A DNA stretch of 64,000 nucleotides from Bombyx mori (GCF_030269925.1 NC_085132.1:3432501-3496500); one strand, 5' to 3'; numbered from the stretch's first letter, positions 26,201 through 41,200 are shown. The notes: generated by a model not told the origin, from the sequence alone. Numbers and translations are program-made.

Positions 26201-29200
26201 GGCCGGGTCTACTAGTTTAGAATAATGAAACACTAGCATCTTTATTTTTGGTAGAGAATTCCTTGTGTCACTCTAATGCAAAAACTACCAATCCATTAAC
26301 AGCGGTTTTTTTTTTTTTTTTTTTTTTATTGCCCTTGTAGGCAGACGAGCATACGGCCCACCTGATGGTGAGTGGTTACCGTCGCCCATGGACTTCAGCA
26401 ATGCCAGGGGCAGAGCCAAGCCGCTGCCTACCAGTATATACCAGTATAGGTTTTAATATGATAGCTGCATATAACGAAAGAAAGAAATAAAAAAAAATGA
26501 ATTCAGGATAAAATTTACTAAAAAGTAAAAAGGAAGATATACTAAATTTTAAATCGAACGATTAGGTTCGGGGAAGAAATTTTAATCATAAAATTGACGT
26601 ATAAATATAATTTCATATAATTACGTACATTTTTTGTTGCTTTGATGGGTGAACGAATTTATAGGTTACTCAAGTCTATCGATATCACTAGTTGAATGAC
26701 GTGTCGAGATCTCTATTATATTTTAATATAAAGTACTCTACCAAACTCTTTTCGTGAGGAATAGCAGAATCGCGATACACATGCCGGCTCCAGAATTATT
26801 TTCATGATACGATAATATTCCTTGATTGTAGAAGTCGTGCATACGATACCGTAACTAATAAATAAATAGTTACTAACAATCACGCCTCACGATTTTTTAC
26901 AATAAAATCATTTTTTCTTACACTATTTTTAATTCAAATTTATTTTCTATTTTTTAGTTGGATTTTCTATAAAAGCGTATTTTGTTAGTTTTTTAAACTA
27001 TTATTTATTTTTTAATTAAATTTAAATTTTTCCTAAGTTTTTTTTTCAATTTTTTTAATTATTGAACTGTCATCGGTCCTTAATAAGTGTACCAAATTTT
27101 GAGTTAATCCGACACTTTCAAGGGGGTCAAAATCATGTTCAAAGATTCCGTTATAAACATACACACGTCTGAAGCTAATAAAAGCGTATTAAAAATACAA
27201 AACGATTATCCAGTGTTGTTTGTCAAAATTCTTCCCAGATGATAAAAGTACGGTTATTTATCTCCCCAGGACATAGCTTTAGTTGGAGAGTTCACGGTCA
27301 GAGATGCTGTATACTACTTCGGTCGCATATACGGCATGGAGCATAAGAAGATGACGGAGCGCTTTGAGTTCCTCAGCTCGTTACTGGACCTGCCCAGTGG
27401 GAATCGACTCATTAAAAATTGCTCCGGAGGGCAGCAACGAAGAGTCTCGTTGGCAGCTGCTTTAGTCCACGACCCAGAGCTGTTAATCTTAGACGAACCG
27501 ACGGTTGGATTGGACCCTGTATTGAGGGAGCAGTAAGTATAATATATTAATAAACTAGCTGACGCGGCAGACTTCGTAGTGCCTCAATCGATAAATAAAG
27601 GACCTAAGCTTTTGTATAAAATAAACTGAAACAAAAAGAATCCGTCCGACGGGGGACACATCAAAGGAAAAACAAAAATATACCTTTTAAACCTTCTCTG
27701 GGCTTCCGCAAATAATTCAAGACCAAAATTAGCCAAATCGATACAGCCGTTCTCGAGTTTTAGCGAGACTAACGAATAGCAATTAATTTTTATATATACT
27801 AGCTGACCCGGAAGACTTCGTACTGCCTCAATCGATAAATAAAAGACCTGAACTTTTGTATAAAATAAACTTGAAACAAACAAAAAGAATCCGTCCGACG
27901 GGGGATACATCAAAGGAAATACTAAAAATTGTTAATTTTATTTAATTCCGAGAATTTTCACATTTATCTACCTTTTATATCTTCGCTGGACTTCCACAAA
28001 TAATTCCACAAATAAAATTAGCCCAATCGGTCCAGCCGTTCTCGAGTTTTAGCGAGACTAACGAACAGCATATAAGAAGTATATTAAGTAAAACCAGCAG
28101 ATACAAAACATGAAAATTCTCAGTAGCATTGAAATAACAATAGAATAGTCGAGTTCAGTCCTATTGGGATGCATAATTACAGAAGAAGACACATTGTTAA
28201 AGAACGTCTTGCTACCAGAAATGAAATAGACAAATAATGAGCATACTTCTACGATGGATTTCATAAAATAGTTACTTAGGGTCTAAGTCGCAAGACCGTA
28301 TCTTATTGCTAGACTAACAGATTATTATCGAATGGTAAGGTTCTCTGACCTATCATCCATTTGAGCTCTCTCCACTATTTGTATCAGCTATGAGGACTTG
28401 TGAATATTAAAGACGTTTTAATTTTGGCATTTAAAAATATTCACATAACATATCACATTCAAAATATGTTTTAATGAAGCAAAGTCGATTAAAAAAACCT
28501 GTTGAAACTGAATTTAAAAATCGTAAATTCAAGCAACTTTTTTGTACATTCAACACTTTCAAAGCTAATTTGCAATAATGATTCCAGTCTATTAGATAGA
28601 TATTCTTCTTCCTATTCGTACACTCTTGACAGAGTGGTCGTGGTCATGCATCAGTCGGATCCTGCGATACCGATGCTTTCGCGATGCGACGCCTATAGAT
28701 AGATATACAATACCTGTTTTGCATCTCTGAATACGAATATACTGTGCATAGAATTTTAGCAAACATAATTATTGCGGTATAGTATTTAAGTGTGTTTAAT
28801 CACAAATCATATTCAGAGGATTTTTGAAAATGCCAAAACTACTCTACCTTATTGCCATCTTAAACTATTTATTGTACTGAATGCTCCAGGTATCTGTCTT
28901 TTTAAACTCAGAGAACAGTGAAATATATCCGCTTGCATATTGAGGTTAAGGCCTCGAAGCACGCGATTTACGGAGGTACCTCACTCAGCATGTTATATAC
29001 ACATATATACTTCTACGATGGATCCGACACCACACAGTTTAAATATTATATCGCTTCGTCGCTTACTCTTCAAGAGCTTAATTGCTAATAAGTTTTAATT
29101 CTGGCGTTTCCAGACAAAACCAGAGATCGGAACATGGTGGAGTGAGTAAGTCTGCTTATGGCGCTTTAGTGATTCAAGACCTATCTAAGATATTAGTCCC

Positions 29201-32200
29201 AGAAAGTCTTAAACGTTGTGTACATGTCGAAGGTTGAAAAGCTATTGAGTTTAAGCCACATTTCGCTTAGTTTTTTATTTATTGCTTAGATGGGTGGACG
29301 AGCTCACAGCCCACCCGGTGTTCAGTGGTTACTGGAGCCCATAGACATCTACAACGTAAATGCGCCACCCACCTTGAGATATAAGTTCTACAGTCTCAAG
29401 TATAGTTACAACGGCTGCCCCACCCTTCAAACCGAAACGCATTACTGCGTACGCGATTTCTATCTTTGTATTTAAAGTTGGGTTTTATTAGGTACTAGCT
29501 TTTGCCCGCGAGTCGGTCCGCGTGGAATAGTTACTTTGGCATAACGCTAAATTTTACCCCCCTTTCATTTACGTAGAAAGTGAAAATATTTTTGAATTAT
29601 AGAATGTTAAGGAGCTATTTAAACCCCTATTTTGAAACATTCTTTATTGATGCTCTACTTGTATTGGCCTTACCGTGTTGTTATATAACCTATAGCCCTC
29701 CTCAATAAATGAGCTATCTAACACTGAAAGAATTTTTCAAATCGGACCAGTAAGTAGTTCCTGAAATTAGCGCATTCAAACAAACTCTTCAGCTTTATAA
29801 TATTAGTATAGATTAGCATCAACAATTTGATCAAATAATTGAACTTCAATTAAGTTTACACCATTCAAATAACTGGAGAAGTTTTTTTGTTATGATATGT
29901 TTTTCCAAATTTTAAACTTCAAATGGCTCTCGTGTAAAGATAAAAATATGTCGCTTAAGCTTAAAATAGCTTTTCACCCGTCGATGTAGATTTTTTGCAG
30001 CAGAAGAAGCACTGCCGCCCTGGTGCTAGCCCCATGAAATATGAGGTCAAAATCTTAGTGGCATTTGTATAGCGACTTCCGAAATTTTAATCGGACATGA
30101 ACACTGATGGCAGGACCTCTTGTGAGTCCGCGCGGGTAGGTACCACCACCCTGCCTATTTCTGCCGTGAAGCAGTAATGTGTTTCGGTTTGAAGGGTGGG
30201 CAGCCGTTGTAACTATACTGAGATCTTAGAACTCATATCTCAAGGTGTATGGCGCATTTACGTCGTAGATGTCTATGGGCTCCAGTAACCACTTAACACC
30301 AGGTGGGCTGTGAGCTCGTCCACACATGTAAGCAATAAAAAAAAACACTGCACTCCGAGAAACAGTCGTCTGATGCACACATCAATGACCTTAGCGAGGG
30401 AGCACTGATGACATAACGTCTTAAAATTAGCCGGAGGCCATTTTCAGAGCTTTTTGTTTGAATTTTATATATTACTAGCTGTACCCATCCGCTTCACTGG
30501 GCATTTAAAATTAACATTATTATTTCTCACCCCCACAAAGATTCTCATCATTAACGCCCCCGCAACTGGTGTAGAGAGTCCAACACTCATATAAATATTA
30601 GCCTATCTATTAAGTATATGTATTTTCTACATGGATACCAAGTCAATCGGATGCATCGGGAATTGTTCGAGATGATACCGACATCTCGTTTTTACCATCG
30701 CACCGCCCGCCACCGGAGTAGAGTTCATCCATACTACCTGGAGCCACTACGTTCATCCACAGTGCGTTTCCAGAGATCTTTTTTGCCACGTACCATCCGG
30801 CTATGGAATGAGCTCCCCTCCACGGTGTTTCCCGAGCGCTATGACATGTCCTTCTTCAAACGAGGCTTGTGGAGAGTATTAAACGGTAGGCAGCGGCTTG
30901 GCTCTGCCCCTGGCATTGCTGACGTCCATGAGCGACGGTAACCACTCACCATCAGGTGGGCCGTATGCTCGTCTGCCTATACGGCAATAAAAAATTTAAA
31001 AAAATGGTTCAGTAGTTATAACGGAACATCCGTAAAAACTACTGTAGATTTATATATTAGTATAGATGTATATATATGTTACGGTAAATGTACACTCTTG
31101 GGAAAAGTACAGTTTTACCGGTAAATGTGCACATTTGCTAAAAAGTTAGGTATATGTGAACTGAATATAATGTATATTTCCCGGCAAATGTGTTGTACTC
31201 TTGCCTTTACGTTTTGGTAAATTTATACTATTACCTTCATGTTTCAAGAAAAGTTGGAATACAAATAAATTAATAATGTTGTTTGCATTAAAAAAAATAT
31301 TTATTTAAATAAACATAATACAAAAGGCCTTAATAACGATAATGGTTTTTTACGCACCACATTTCTACCACTTGCCTTTTTCATATTTTGTATGCCATGC
31401 TCACATTTACCAAAACGACATGGTCACTGTGAATTTTTTTTTATTGCTTGTATGAACGAGCTCACAGCCCACCTGATGTTAAGTGGTTACTGGAGCCCAT
31501 AGACATCTACAACGTAAATGCGCCACCCACCTCGAGATATAAGTTCTAAAGTCTCAGTATAGTTACAACGGCTACCCCACCCTTCGAACCGAAACGCATT
31601 ACTGCTTCACGGCGGAAATAGGCGGGGCGGTGGTACCTACCCGTGCGGACTCACAAGAGGTCCTACCACCAGTGATAGTGAATTTAATGTACTTGAAATT
31701 GTAAATGTTAAATTGTAAATGAAATTGTAAATGTTAGTTGAATGCACATTCTTTGAATTTGGCACACACCTTCTTTGAAATTGTAAATGTTAGTTGAATG
31801 CACATTAGCCAAACGAGGAGGCAAATTTGCACATTTACCGGGAAATGTGTACATTTGCCGCAATATTTACTTTTACCGTAACATATACATGGTTTTTGTA
31901 ATAGTACCTGAAACTTACGTAGAACCGGTTGATCGCTGACACGATAGTAATAATATTGATGATACATTAATAAGGTTAACGGTACTATAAACAGTTGACT
32001 AGCCGATCAGTTTTCCTTGACACACACCTCCGTTAACTTTAGCCAGTACTTTATTACAGTTTTGAATTAGGGTAAATGGTTTACCTACTTTAACCGCATG
32101 ATTTTTATTTATTATTTCTTTATTGCTTAGATGGGCGGACGAGCTCACAGCCCACCTGGTGTTAAGTGGTTACTGGAGCCCATAGACATCTACAACGTAA

Positions 32201-35200
32201 ATGCGCCACCCATCTTGAGATATAAGTTCTAAGGTCTCAATATAGTTACAACGGCTGCCCCGCCCTTCAAACCGTAACGCATTACTGCGGCAGAAATAGG
32301 CAGGCTGGTAGTGCCTACCCGTGCGGACTCACAAGAGGTCCTACCACCAGTAGTGATTCGAAACCTCAGAATGACAAACATAAAAAAAGAGAAGAAATAT
32401 TTTCATTTTGCGACAGTACTTATGTCAGTGGCAATAAATAAAGGCCTCTGAATAGAATCATAAATGAGTCGTCTATTATCAAAGGCGGCAATCTGTGCAT
32501 TTGGACAAAAAAATTTTATTGATATCTCAATACAGATTGATTTGAATATAATCGTCTCCTTCAAAGAATACGGTTCAAAACCTGCATTAAATAAAGGTTA
32601 ATAGTTAACCTGTTATTTATCTAAGATGTCGTTCCGAAGAGTTTTGTGACTGCCAATGGAATACAAAGTCAGTAATTCGTTTTTCTGATTTACCAATCAT
32701 TGTCCAAAAGTCAGATTGCCGGCTTTGATAATAGTCGACTCAAATACTTTAATCACGCCGAAGTAAAAATAATAAAAATAATAAACTTATTTTGTATAAT
32801 TAACGCAATCACCGGTCGTAAACTTAACGATCTATTACGTGAACAAAAAAAAATCGAGAACGAATCATTTATCTGTGCAAACGAACTATTGGTGTTTGGT
32901 TCCGAGTATGGTTCGGCGATCGTGTGGCAAAAAAAAAACCACACGTCATTACGGATTCTCCCGATTTGACGGCCGTCTGGTGTAGTGGTAAGTGACATGG
33001 TCACTACACAAGGGGGTCGCGGGTTCGAATCCCGCCAAGGGAGGACATTTGTATGACAAATATAAAAATGTCTTTTCCAGGGTTATGGATGTATCTATAC
33101 TATATAATATTAATATTATAAAGAGGAAAGATTTGTTTGTTTGTTTGTTTCGAATAGGCTCCGAAACTACTGGACCGATTTGAAAAATTCTTTTTCCATT
33201 AGAAGCCGACATTGTCCCTGATGAACAGAGGCTACTTTTTTTATTTATTTTTTATTTTTTTATTTTTTTGGTTTCATGTGTGTTTTAATGTTTCCGAAGC
33301 GAAGCGAGGGCGGGTCGCTAGTATTTAATATATGTATGTGTATAATAAAAATATTACATTTATTTCCGTTATCTGGTACCTGTAACACAAGTTCTTTACG
33401 AACTTACCACGAGACCAGTTAACGTGGCGTGATTGTTAGTAAATATTTATTTATTTATTATTTATTAACATGCTTTTCGGTACCACAAGCACCGGTCACC
33501 ATCCTCGTCGAAGCCGTCGCGAAGGGCTCGACGAGCGAATTAACCCATAGATACAGCCCACTGAGTTTCTCGCCGGATCTTCTCAGTGGGTCGCGTTTCC
33601 GGTCCGGTGGTAGATTCTGCGAAGCACTGCTCTTGCTAGGGTCAGTGTTAGCATCACTCCGGCTTGAGCCCCGTGAGCTCACCTACCAGTTAAGGTTACG
33701 CTGAAATAGCCTCTCAAGGCTATCAGCTTAGGTAGGAAAAAAACGAACAAACAAACAAACAAAATGTGAGCCGTCACGGGACGCCTGGCAGATGTGAAAC
33801 ATCGACATTATTTTGTAAAAGTAATATGCAGAAAAGAACAGATTGTTATAGGAACTAAATATGTCATAATAATAAAATAAAATATTACGAAAAAATAATT
33901 TGTTTTCAAGTTAAACACAGGTTATGTGTTTAACTTGAAACAACACTGTATACACTACGAAGTATACACTATAGGTATCCGAGCTCAGCGTAGCAAGAGA
34001 GATGGCTTAACGCCGGATCGAGTGGGAGAGAATCGCACTGTCGATTGCGCATGGCAACGCGTCGCCACGGCATGCGTCGCCACGCCAGAAATCGGTTTTA
34101 CGTGCGGCTATAGATGTTTCACATCAAAAAACTTGTAATCCAATGAAAATCCTCTGTTTCCCTGCGTTTATCGAAAATGGACAAGTCCTAGTAATATATC
34201 GTAAAGATTCCTTAAACAAGTCACTCAACTCAAATCGATGCACAGAGTTAGTTTTGCTCCAAGCACAATATCAGCACAAGCAATTAAGCGTCGCTTAAAA
34301 TTGAGGCTAAGCATAACGAGGGATGACAGGCTATTTGGTTTAGGCGACATTTCGCTTAATACGCGACATTTATCTTTGTAATTCAAGGTCCATTATATTT
34401 GTTATCAGCATCAACAGTTCGATGTTTTTAATTGAACTTCAATTAAGTTTACACCATTCTTAATAGCTGAAGAATTGATAATTTTTTTTTTCGAAATTTA
34501 AACTTTAGATCGCTCTCCGGTAAAGTTTCAAAAATTTCGCTTAAACCGAACAGTCTTTCATCCCTCGATAAGATCGTCTGTCTTGGATCAATTTTTTTTT
34601 TTTTTATGATTGAATGATTACTGGTGGCCCGGAGTCCTTGCCAGTTTCACCAGGACAGGTGGGCAAGCAAAGGCTCAGCCAGGAGGGGTGGGATTTGCTA
34701 ACAGCTACCCGAGCGCCTCCAAAGGAGACCTAACAGCTCAAGAGTAGCTGCTTCACGAATGAATCTACTACCGGATCGGAATCGCGACCCGCTGAGAAGA
34801 TCCGGCGAGAAACTCAGCGAGCTGATTCATGGGTTAGGTTGCACCGCGAACTCTTTGTCGAGTTCGACGAGTACGGTTACCGAGGTCCCTAAGCCTGCTC
34901 CTAGTGTTAGAGCTGAAGGCGTCTAATGCAAAGGTTATTAAATCTGATGGATCCGTAAGGACGTGTCTAGGGCGTCGACGGTGACTGGCTCCTGCGTGAT
35001 CAGGATTCGGGGAGTAGTCAGCGGCGGCAACGATAAGGCGATTATCATGACGCATCGCCTTATCGAAGTACCGTTCCGACGCTGACTTCATGTATTTCTG
35101 GATAGATTCGAGTCTTGGATCCAATAAGACCGACAAATGCTACAAACACTTTTCAAGTTATATCACAAACATCGAACAAAGCCTCAATACTTCGAGGCCT

Positions 35201-38200
35201 ACACGTGACCAAGAAGATTTGCAATTAACTACGTCCTAATTAAAAACGTTTGCATATTTATTTAATCTCCGTTGAATCGTACGGTGTAAAAACATCGCGT
35301 GATCGTGTCGTGTAAGAACATTGAATGAGTCTATTGTTCGTTAACCACGACGTATTTAATTGATAGACGTGCTATTTGAATTTTTATTGTTTGTTGTTTT
35401 TCCTAATACTAATTCTTCTCAGTTGATAGTGGTACGGTTTGCAAATATGTTTTTATTTATTTATTTTTTATTGCTTAGTTGGGTAGAAAATCTCACGGCC
35501 CACCTGATGTTAAATGATTACCGGAACCCATAGACGTCTACAACGTAAATGCCGCCACCTACCTTGAGATATAAGTTCTAAGGTATCTTAGATTTTACAG
35601 TACAACAGCTGCCCCACCCTTCAAACCGAAACGCGTTACTGCTTCACGGCAGAAATAGGCAGGGTGGTGGTACTTACCCGTGCGGACAGACAAGACGTCC
35701 TACCACCAGTAAAGTACTTGACGCTTAGCGTTGCCATTTCCCGGTATCCACAGAAAATCCAATTTGTCTGATAGCTACAAGCACTAGTAGACCGATACTT
35801 TGATGGATGGTCACTTAGTGCCTTCCGTCAAGCGCTTGACCTGTCTTATTTTGCCTTTAGAGGGTCGTTTTCAAATTTCGGATCAAAAGCGAGTTATTAG
35901 ATTTAATTCTCATAACCTTAATGTTACCGTAATTATAAGTACAGTAAATTTGTTGTCATGACAACAGGCACGTGGTCCTACGATTATATATTCGTAAACA
36001 CTGTTAAATTAGGAGTTATACATTAAAAATATTAATACGTGAACCAAAAACTTTGTATCCTTTTTTACGAAAATTGCGCGGACGGAGGAGTACGAAATTT
36101 TCCACACTTATAGAGAATATAGAGAAGAAGTGCACAATGCTAATATTTTTATTAAATAATGCATAAAAGATACATTAAATCAATAAATAAAACATTACAC
36201 ACACTTCATACCATGCATTTGACGCACACACGCATGCAATATGCATACTATTTATTGTCAAACTTTTGTTCTTGGCGTCTGTTGTCAAATTGAGAATAGA
36301 TTAAATATTGTTTGCCTTTGTTAATATTTTTTATAGTGTAGTCTTGGCGAAATTTGTGATTATAGAAGTATAAAATACAATCATAATAGTGTACAAACTT
36401 ACAATTCCAATTAATTATAGTCGAATTTCGACTACTGCAGGACCTCTAGTACATTAAAAACTACCCCTAATCTCATTCGTATCACTGGTTCGAAATTAAA
36501 ATTCAACTTTTTTTGCTATTCCAGTAATGCGTGTTGTAATTCGGCAATTTTATTTAATCAGTATATAATAACATTATTAAAAACAAAAGAAGTACGATTT
36601 CTAAGCTTTTAAAAAAAATTCCTATTTAAATTATTGTTATCCGTGTTGGCTTTATAACATGCGTAATATGAAAAATATAAATGAATATTATATAATACTA
36701 TCAATAAATGAGTGATTGACTTGATTGTGATGAAGACTTTTTTATTCAGATCACGCCTAAATACAAAAAAATGGAAAATCGTGACTTTTTGGCCGAAAAA
36801 TTGAAGACGACCCTAGAACCGTTTTATTATAGATGATAAAAAAATTGACGTGTGTTTGCATGTGTACTTCCTAAATCGCCTTTTCATGAGATTAAGCCTA
36901 TGCCACTCTGCGGTCTTTAAATCTTTGTGTCGTGACCGCGAAAGAACATCAAATTATATTGTTATTTGATTTGCAGAATCTGGAAGTTCCTGACTGATGT
37001 CGCACAGCAGGGGACCACGGTTATCATCACAACGCACTATATCGATGAAACAAAACAAGCGCACAAGGTAAGGGAGTGCCCGCATGCGGACATCAAAATG
37101 GCGTTTTTTTTTGGTCTGGAGGAAATCGCTAGACTCCCACCCTCCACTGGGTATGGAGGGCGGGGCATGTCGGAGACGAACCGACTAAAACCTCCTGTCG
37201 CTCAACAACCCACGTCCGAGCCTTTAATGAGACAGAACTCATGAAAGGGCAAAGGGGGGAGAGTGAAGAGCTTAGTGCGGAGCACATCTCTCCCATCATC
37301 CTCCCCCTCGGGACGCCGGACCGGCGGTCGTCGGCGCCAAGACCACCAGCCCTCTCGGTCAATCAAAATGACGTGCCGTTTTTTCAGGCGCAAATAATCT
37401 TATGTGCAAGGTGTATTCGAAATAAGACGGTTGTACTGATATGTATACAATAATAGTATTTTTTTTAAATGCTTAGATGGGTAGACGCGCTCACAGCCCA
37501 CCTGGTGTTAAGTGATTACCGGAGCCCATAGACATCTACAAAGGAAATTCGCCACCCACCTTGAGATACAAGTTCTAAGATCTCAGTATAGTTACGACTG
37601 CGCCACTCTTCAAGCCGAAACGCATTGCCGCATTACGGCAGAAATAGGCAGAGCCGTGGTACCTACCCGCGCGGACTCACAAGAGGTCCTACCACCACTA
37701 ATTGGGCAAATTATAATTTTGCGGGTTTGATTTTTATTACACGATGTTATTCTTTCACCGTGGAAGTCAATCGTGAACATTTGTCAAGTACTTATTTCAT
37801 TACAAAAATTGGTACCCGCTAGCAGGATTCGAACACCGGTGCATCGCTCGATACGAATGCACCGGATGTCTTATCCTTTAGGCCACGACGACTTCAAGTC
37901 TTACGAGAACACATTAATATTTGTTTTACTTATTTATTTGCATAGGATGCACTGTATATCGTTAAAAAGTACATATATTGAAAACCGACTTCAAGAGATT
38001 ATGTAGGTACAATCAGGTACATCAATAAAAAAATATATAATATTTAAAAAAATAGATAAAGAATATCTGAATATGTAAATGGATATAAGGATACAATTAG
38101 ACAACAGATACAGGTTTTATTTTACAATAAAATAATAACTAAACTAGTTCTAAAATTCTACGAATTTCGTTTCGCATTAGCTATTAATCTTTCATTTATG

Positions 38201-41200
38201 ACCATAGCATTTTTGGGAATTCTGACCAGACATCCTCAATAGAACTTTGGCAAATTAAAACGGGACTTAGAACCGGTTGGTTTTGTTGCTGCAAAGAAAT
38301 ACAGAGATAAATAGATATAAAATAAACCATCTCGTCAAGTCTAAAAATAAAGCTTAACAAGAAACCTGATATTTTGAATGTCGCAGACGCGACTGTCAGA
38401 TGTTTTCGTATTATAGAACACTAGATTTTTCACGTGGCTTTTTTACTCGCACTCATAGTGAAGAAAAAACATCGTTGAAGATTAGTACTTTTTTTTATTG
38501 AAGTGTACCTCATGTTCCTGACTGTGTCATTGACAAGGTATATAGCAGCGGTCGGGGAACTTTTTTAATTATTACCTCAAAATAATTTTGTGTAAGTTGA
38601 TATTACCCAATGGCGAAGAACAAAAAAAAAACGAAATCGCTTCTTTTTAGCATCTTTCATATTATAGACCCTATGATAACTTTGAAAAAAAAAAAAAAAA
38701 TTTTTTCTTTTCGTTTCATCGAGTTTGAAATCACAACGATTCTAAAGAAATTTCACTTCAATATATACTTTTTACTCAGAAAGGTTTCATTTTTACCCCC
38801 CCCCCCCCCCCATTTTACCCTATCTGGGGTAATATACCCCGGTTCTCCGACCGCTGGTATATAGAATCATGAGGTTCAGTTGAATAGCTAAGAAATATTG
38901 AACAAACAAACACGATTTCGCATTAAAAATATTAAGTACGTATTGTAAATATGAAGCAACCGATAACTACAAGAAATTTCTGCTTCGTTTACCGATTTCT
39001 ACTTATTAAACAGAGCTTAAGGCCAAGCTACTACTTAGCGCTGGTAGAAAACAATGTACGCGTCGCCGATCATACTGCAGAACGGGCATAAATAGCGTGT
39101 AATTTGTTTTTCCTCTTAATTCAAAGACGGCTTTGTTGCACAAATAGTAATTAAGATGAAGTAATCCCAATTGATTTATATGTTTAGGGTTCAACGACAA
39201 AAGGAAGACCTTGTTTTGAGCGGGTGAAATTACTCAACAATATGGAATCTTAAGTCGTTAGCAGGATTCCAATATCTTGTGTTCTATAATATAAATACTT
39301 TTAATGCTCAGTTAGGTGAACGAGCTTTTATCGGAGCTCAAAGAATCAGAACGTGAATGCCCTCACTCATTTTGAGAAACTAGAGGTCCCGCAGTAGTCG
39401 AAATTCGACTATAATTAATCGGAATTGTAAGTTTGTACACTATTATGATTGTATTTTATACTTCTATAATCACAAATTTCGCCAAGGCTACTCTATAAAA
39501 AAATATTAACAAAGACAAACAATATTTCATCTATCCTCAATTTGACCACAGACGTCAAGAACAAAAGTTTGACAATAAATAGTATGCATGCGTGTGTGCG
39601 TCAAATACATGGTATGTAGTGTGTGTAATGTTTTCTTTATTGATTTAATGCATCTTTTATGCATTATTTAAAAAAAATATTAGCATTGTGCACTTCTTCT
39701 CTATATTCTCTATAAGTGTGAAAAATTTCATACTCCTCCGTCCGCGCAATTTTCGTAAAAAGGGATACAAAGTTTTTGCTTCACGTATTAATATATAGAT
39801 GAGGTTCCCTTCAAACCGGAACGCACGTTTGGTGTCAATGTCTTAGTTAAAGATAGTTATTATAATTTTCTCGAATATAATATAATGTAGGTATTCCGTA
39901 ATTGTTTCCGAGGCATCAGTGACGAGAGAAAATTCTAAGTCTGATTCGACATGACCCGTTAAATCTCTCGGAATAGTTATCAGTCGCTCGTGATCACGAA
40001 TCATAAAGCGGTGGTTTGACCTGGTTACTTAGCACCTGGAAATACCGGCCAACGAAGCTCTTCACCAGGCAAAGTATATGAATAGGTGGAGAGAAACCGT
40101 GAGAAGAATAAGGAAGAGTAAAGTATCTGAACAATAAGGAAAGGACTGAGAAGAAAAAGAAAGAAAACAGTAAAAGAAGTTTTATTAAGAATCGTCAATA
40201 AAAGCTTAGAGAGAGAGAGAGTATTCTTTATTGTACACTAAAAAACAAATAAACAGTGCGAAACATTAAATACAAAAAAGTATAATACAATTGGCGGTCT
40301 TATCGCTAAAAAGTTTAATTTATTATTCAACATAATTACGGTAGTGTAGCTAGCTCAATGAGGCAAAAAAGACATAACGCGGAACCTAAGTTTCTCTAGC
40401 TCGTCGAGACGAATTCAAGTACGAACAAAATGACAGTAGTGCTCATAGTGTGAGAACACGTTTCCTAACAATGACGAAATTGTCTCGAATAGAAAACCTA
40501 GACGGATAATGAATGCATTTCCCAAGGCCGCATTGCAGCAACTCATCTACAATTACTTCTATGAAACGCTGTTTATAGTAATTATGAGAGCGTTTTCGTA
40601 ATTAAAAATTTTCCAATTTGCATATCCCTTAATCAAGTTGACTAATTGCATAACAAAACAATACAAAATACTTTATTGTACCTTGATACAACAACATAAC
40701 GAAAATGTACAGGAAAATGAATTAGCAAAATTAAATTTTAAAAACTAAAGTGTCGTTAAACTGACGGCAGAAATAGATAAAAATAATAAATTATTGTAGT
40801 TGAAACATTAAAACTGTGTGATAACTTAGACTGTATACAGACTACGGACAGACTAGGGTTATATAATGTTAACATTTATATTTTTAGTTCCAAACATAGC
40901 GATGAGATATCTCAAGGTCATATGAGAAGTATAGTTCGCATTCATCACTCCTTCGCAAGCTCAGATTAGGTTTTTTTTTATTGCTTAGATGGGTGGACGA
41001 GCTCACAGCCCACCTGATGTTAAGTGGTCACTGGAGCCCATAGACATCTACAACGTAAATGCGCCATCCACCTCGAGATATAAGTTCTAAGGTCTCAATA
41101 TAGTTACAACGGCCACCCCACCCTTCGTACCGAAACGCATTACTGCTTCACGGCGGAAATAGGCGGGGTGGTGGTACCTACCCGTGCAGACTCCCAAGAG

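Larger units (their letters stand above)
29240..29990 (+). repeat. Old repeat (family K) split by two insertions
   Basis: The outer pieces (acatttcgcttag, acgcgatttctatctttgta, agcatcaacaatttgat, cttcaattaagtttacacc) appear in the same order, uninterrupted, at 34320-34580. The insertions are a SINE-A piece and a ttttgcccgc unit. Confidence 0.65.

Noticed and set aside
29115..29235. A BEL/Pao-like gag fragment
   Set aside because: Only faint resemblance, with stops in all frames; I cannot support it.
32966..33043. A tRNA gene
   Set aside because: A-box and B-box-like words are present, but the acceptor stem does not pair and the sequence continues into a SINE body.
37129..37453. Short Arg/Pro-rich frames just after ABCH exon 4
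   Set aside because: They lie in intron 4 beyond a good donor, occur on both strands, and match no family.
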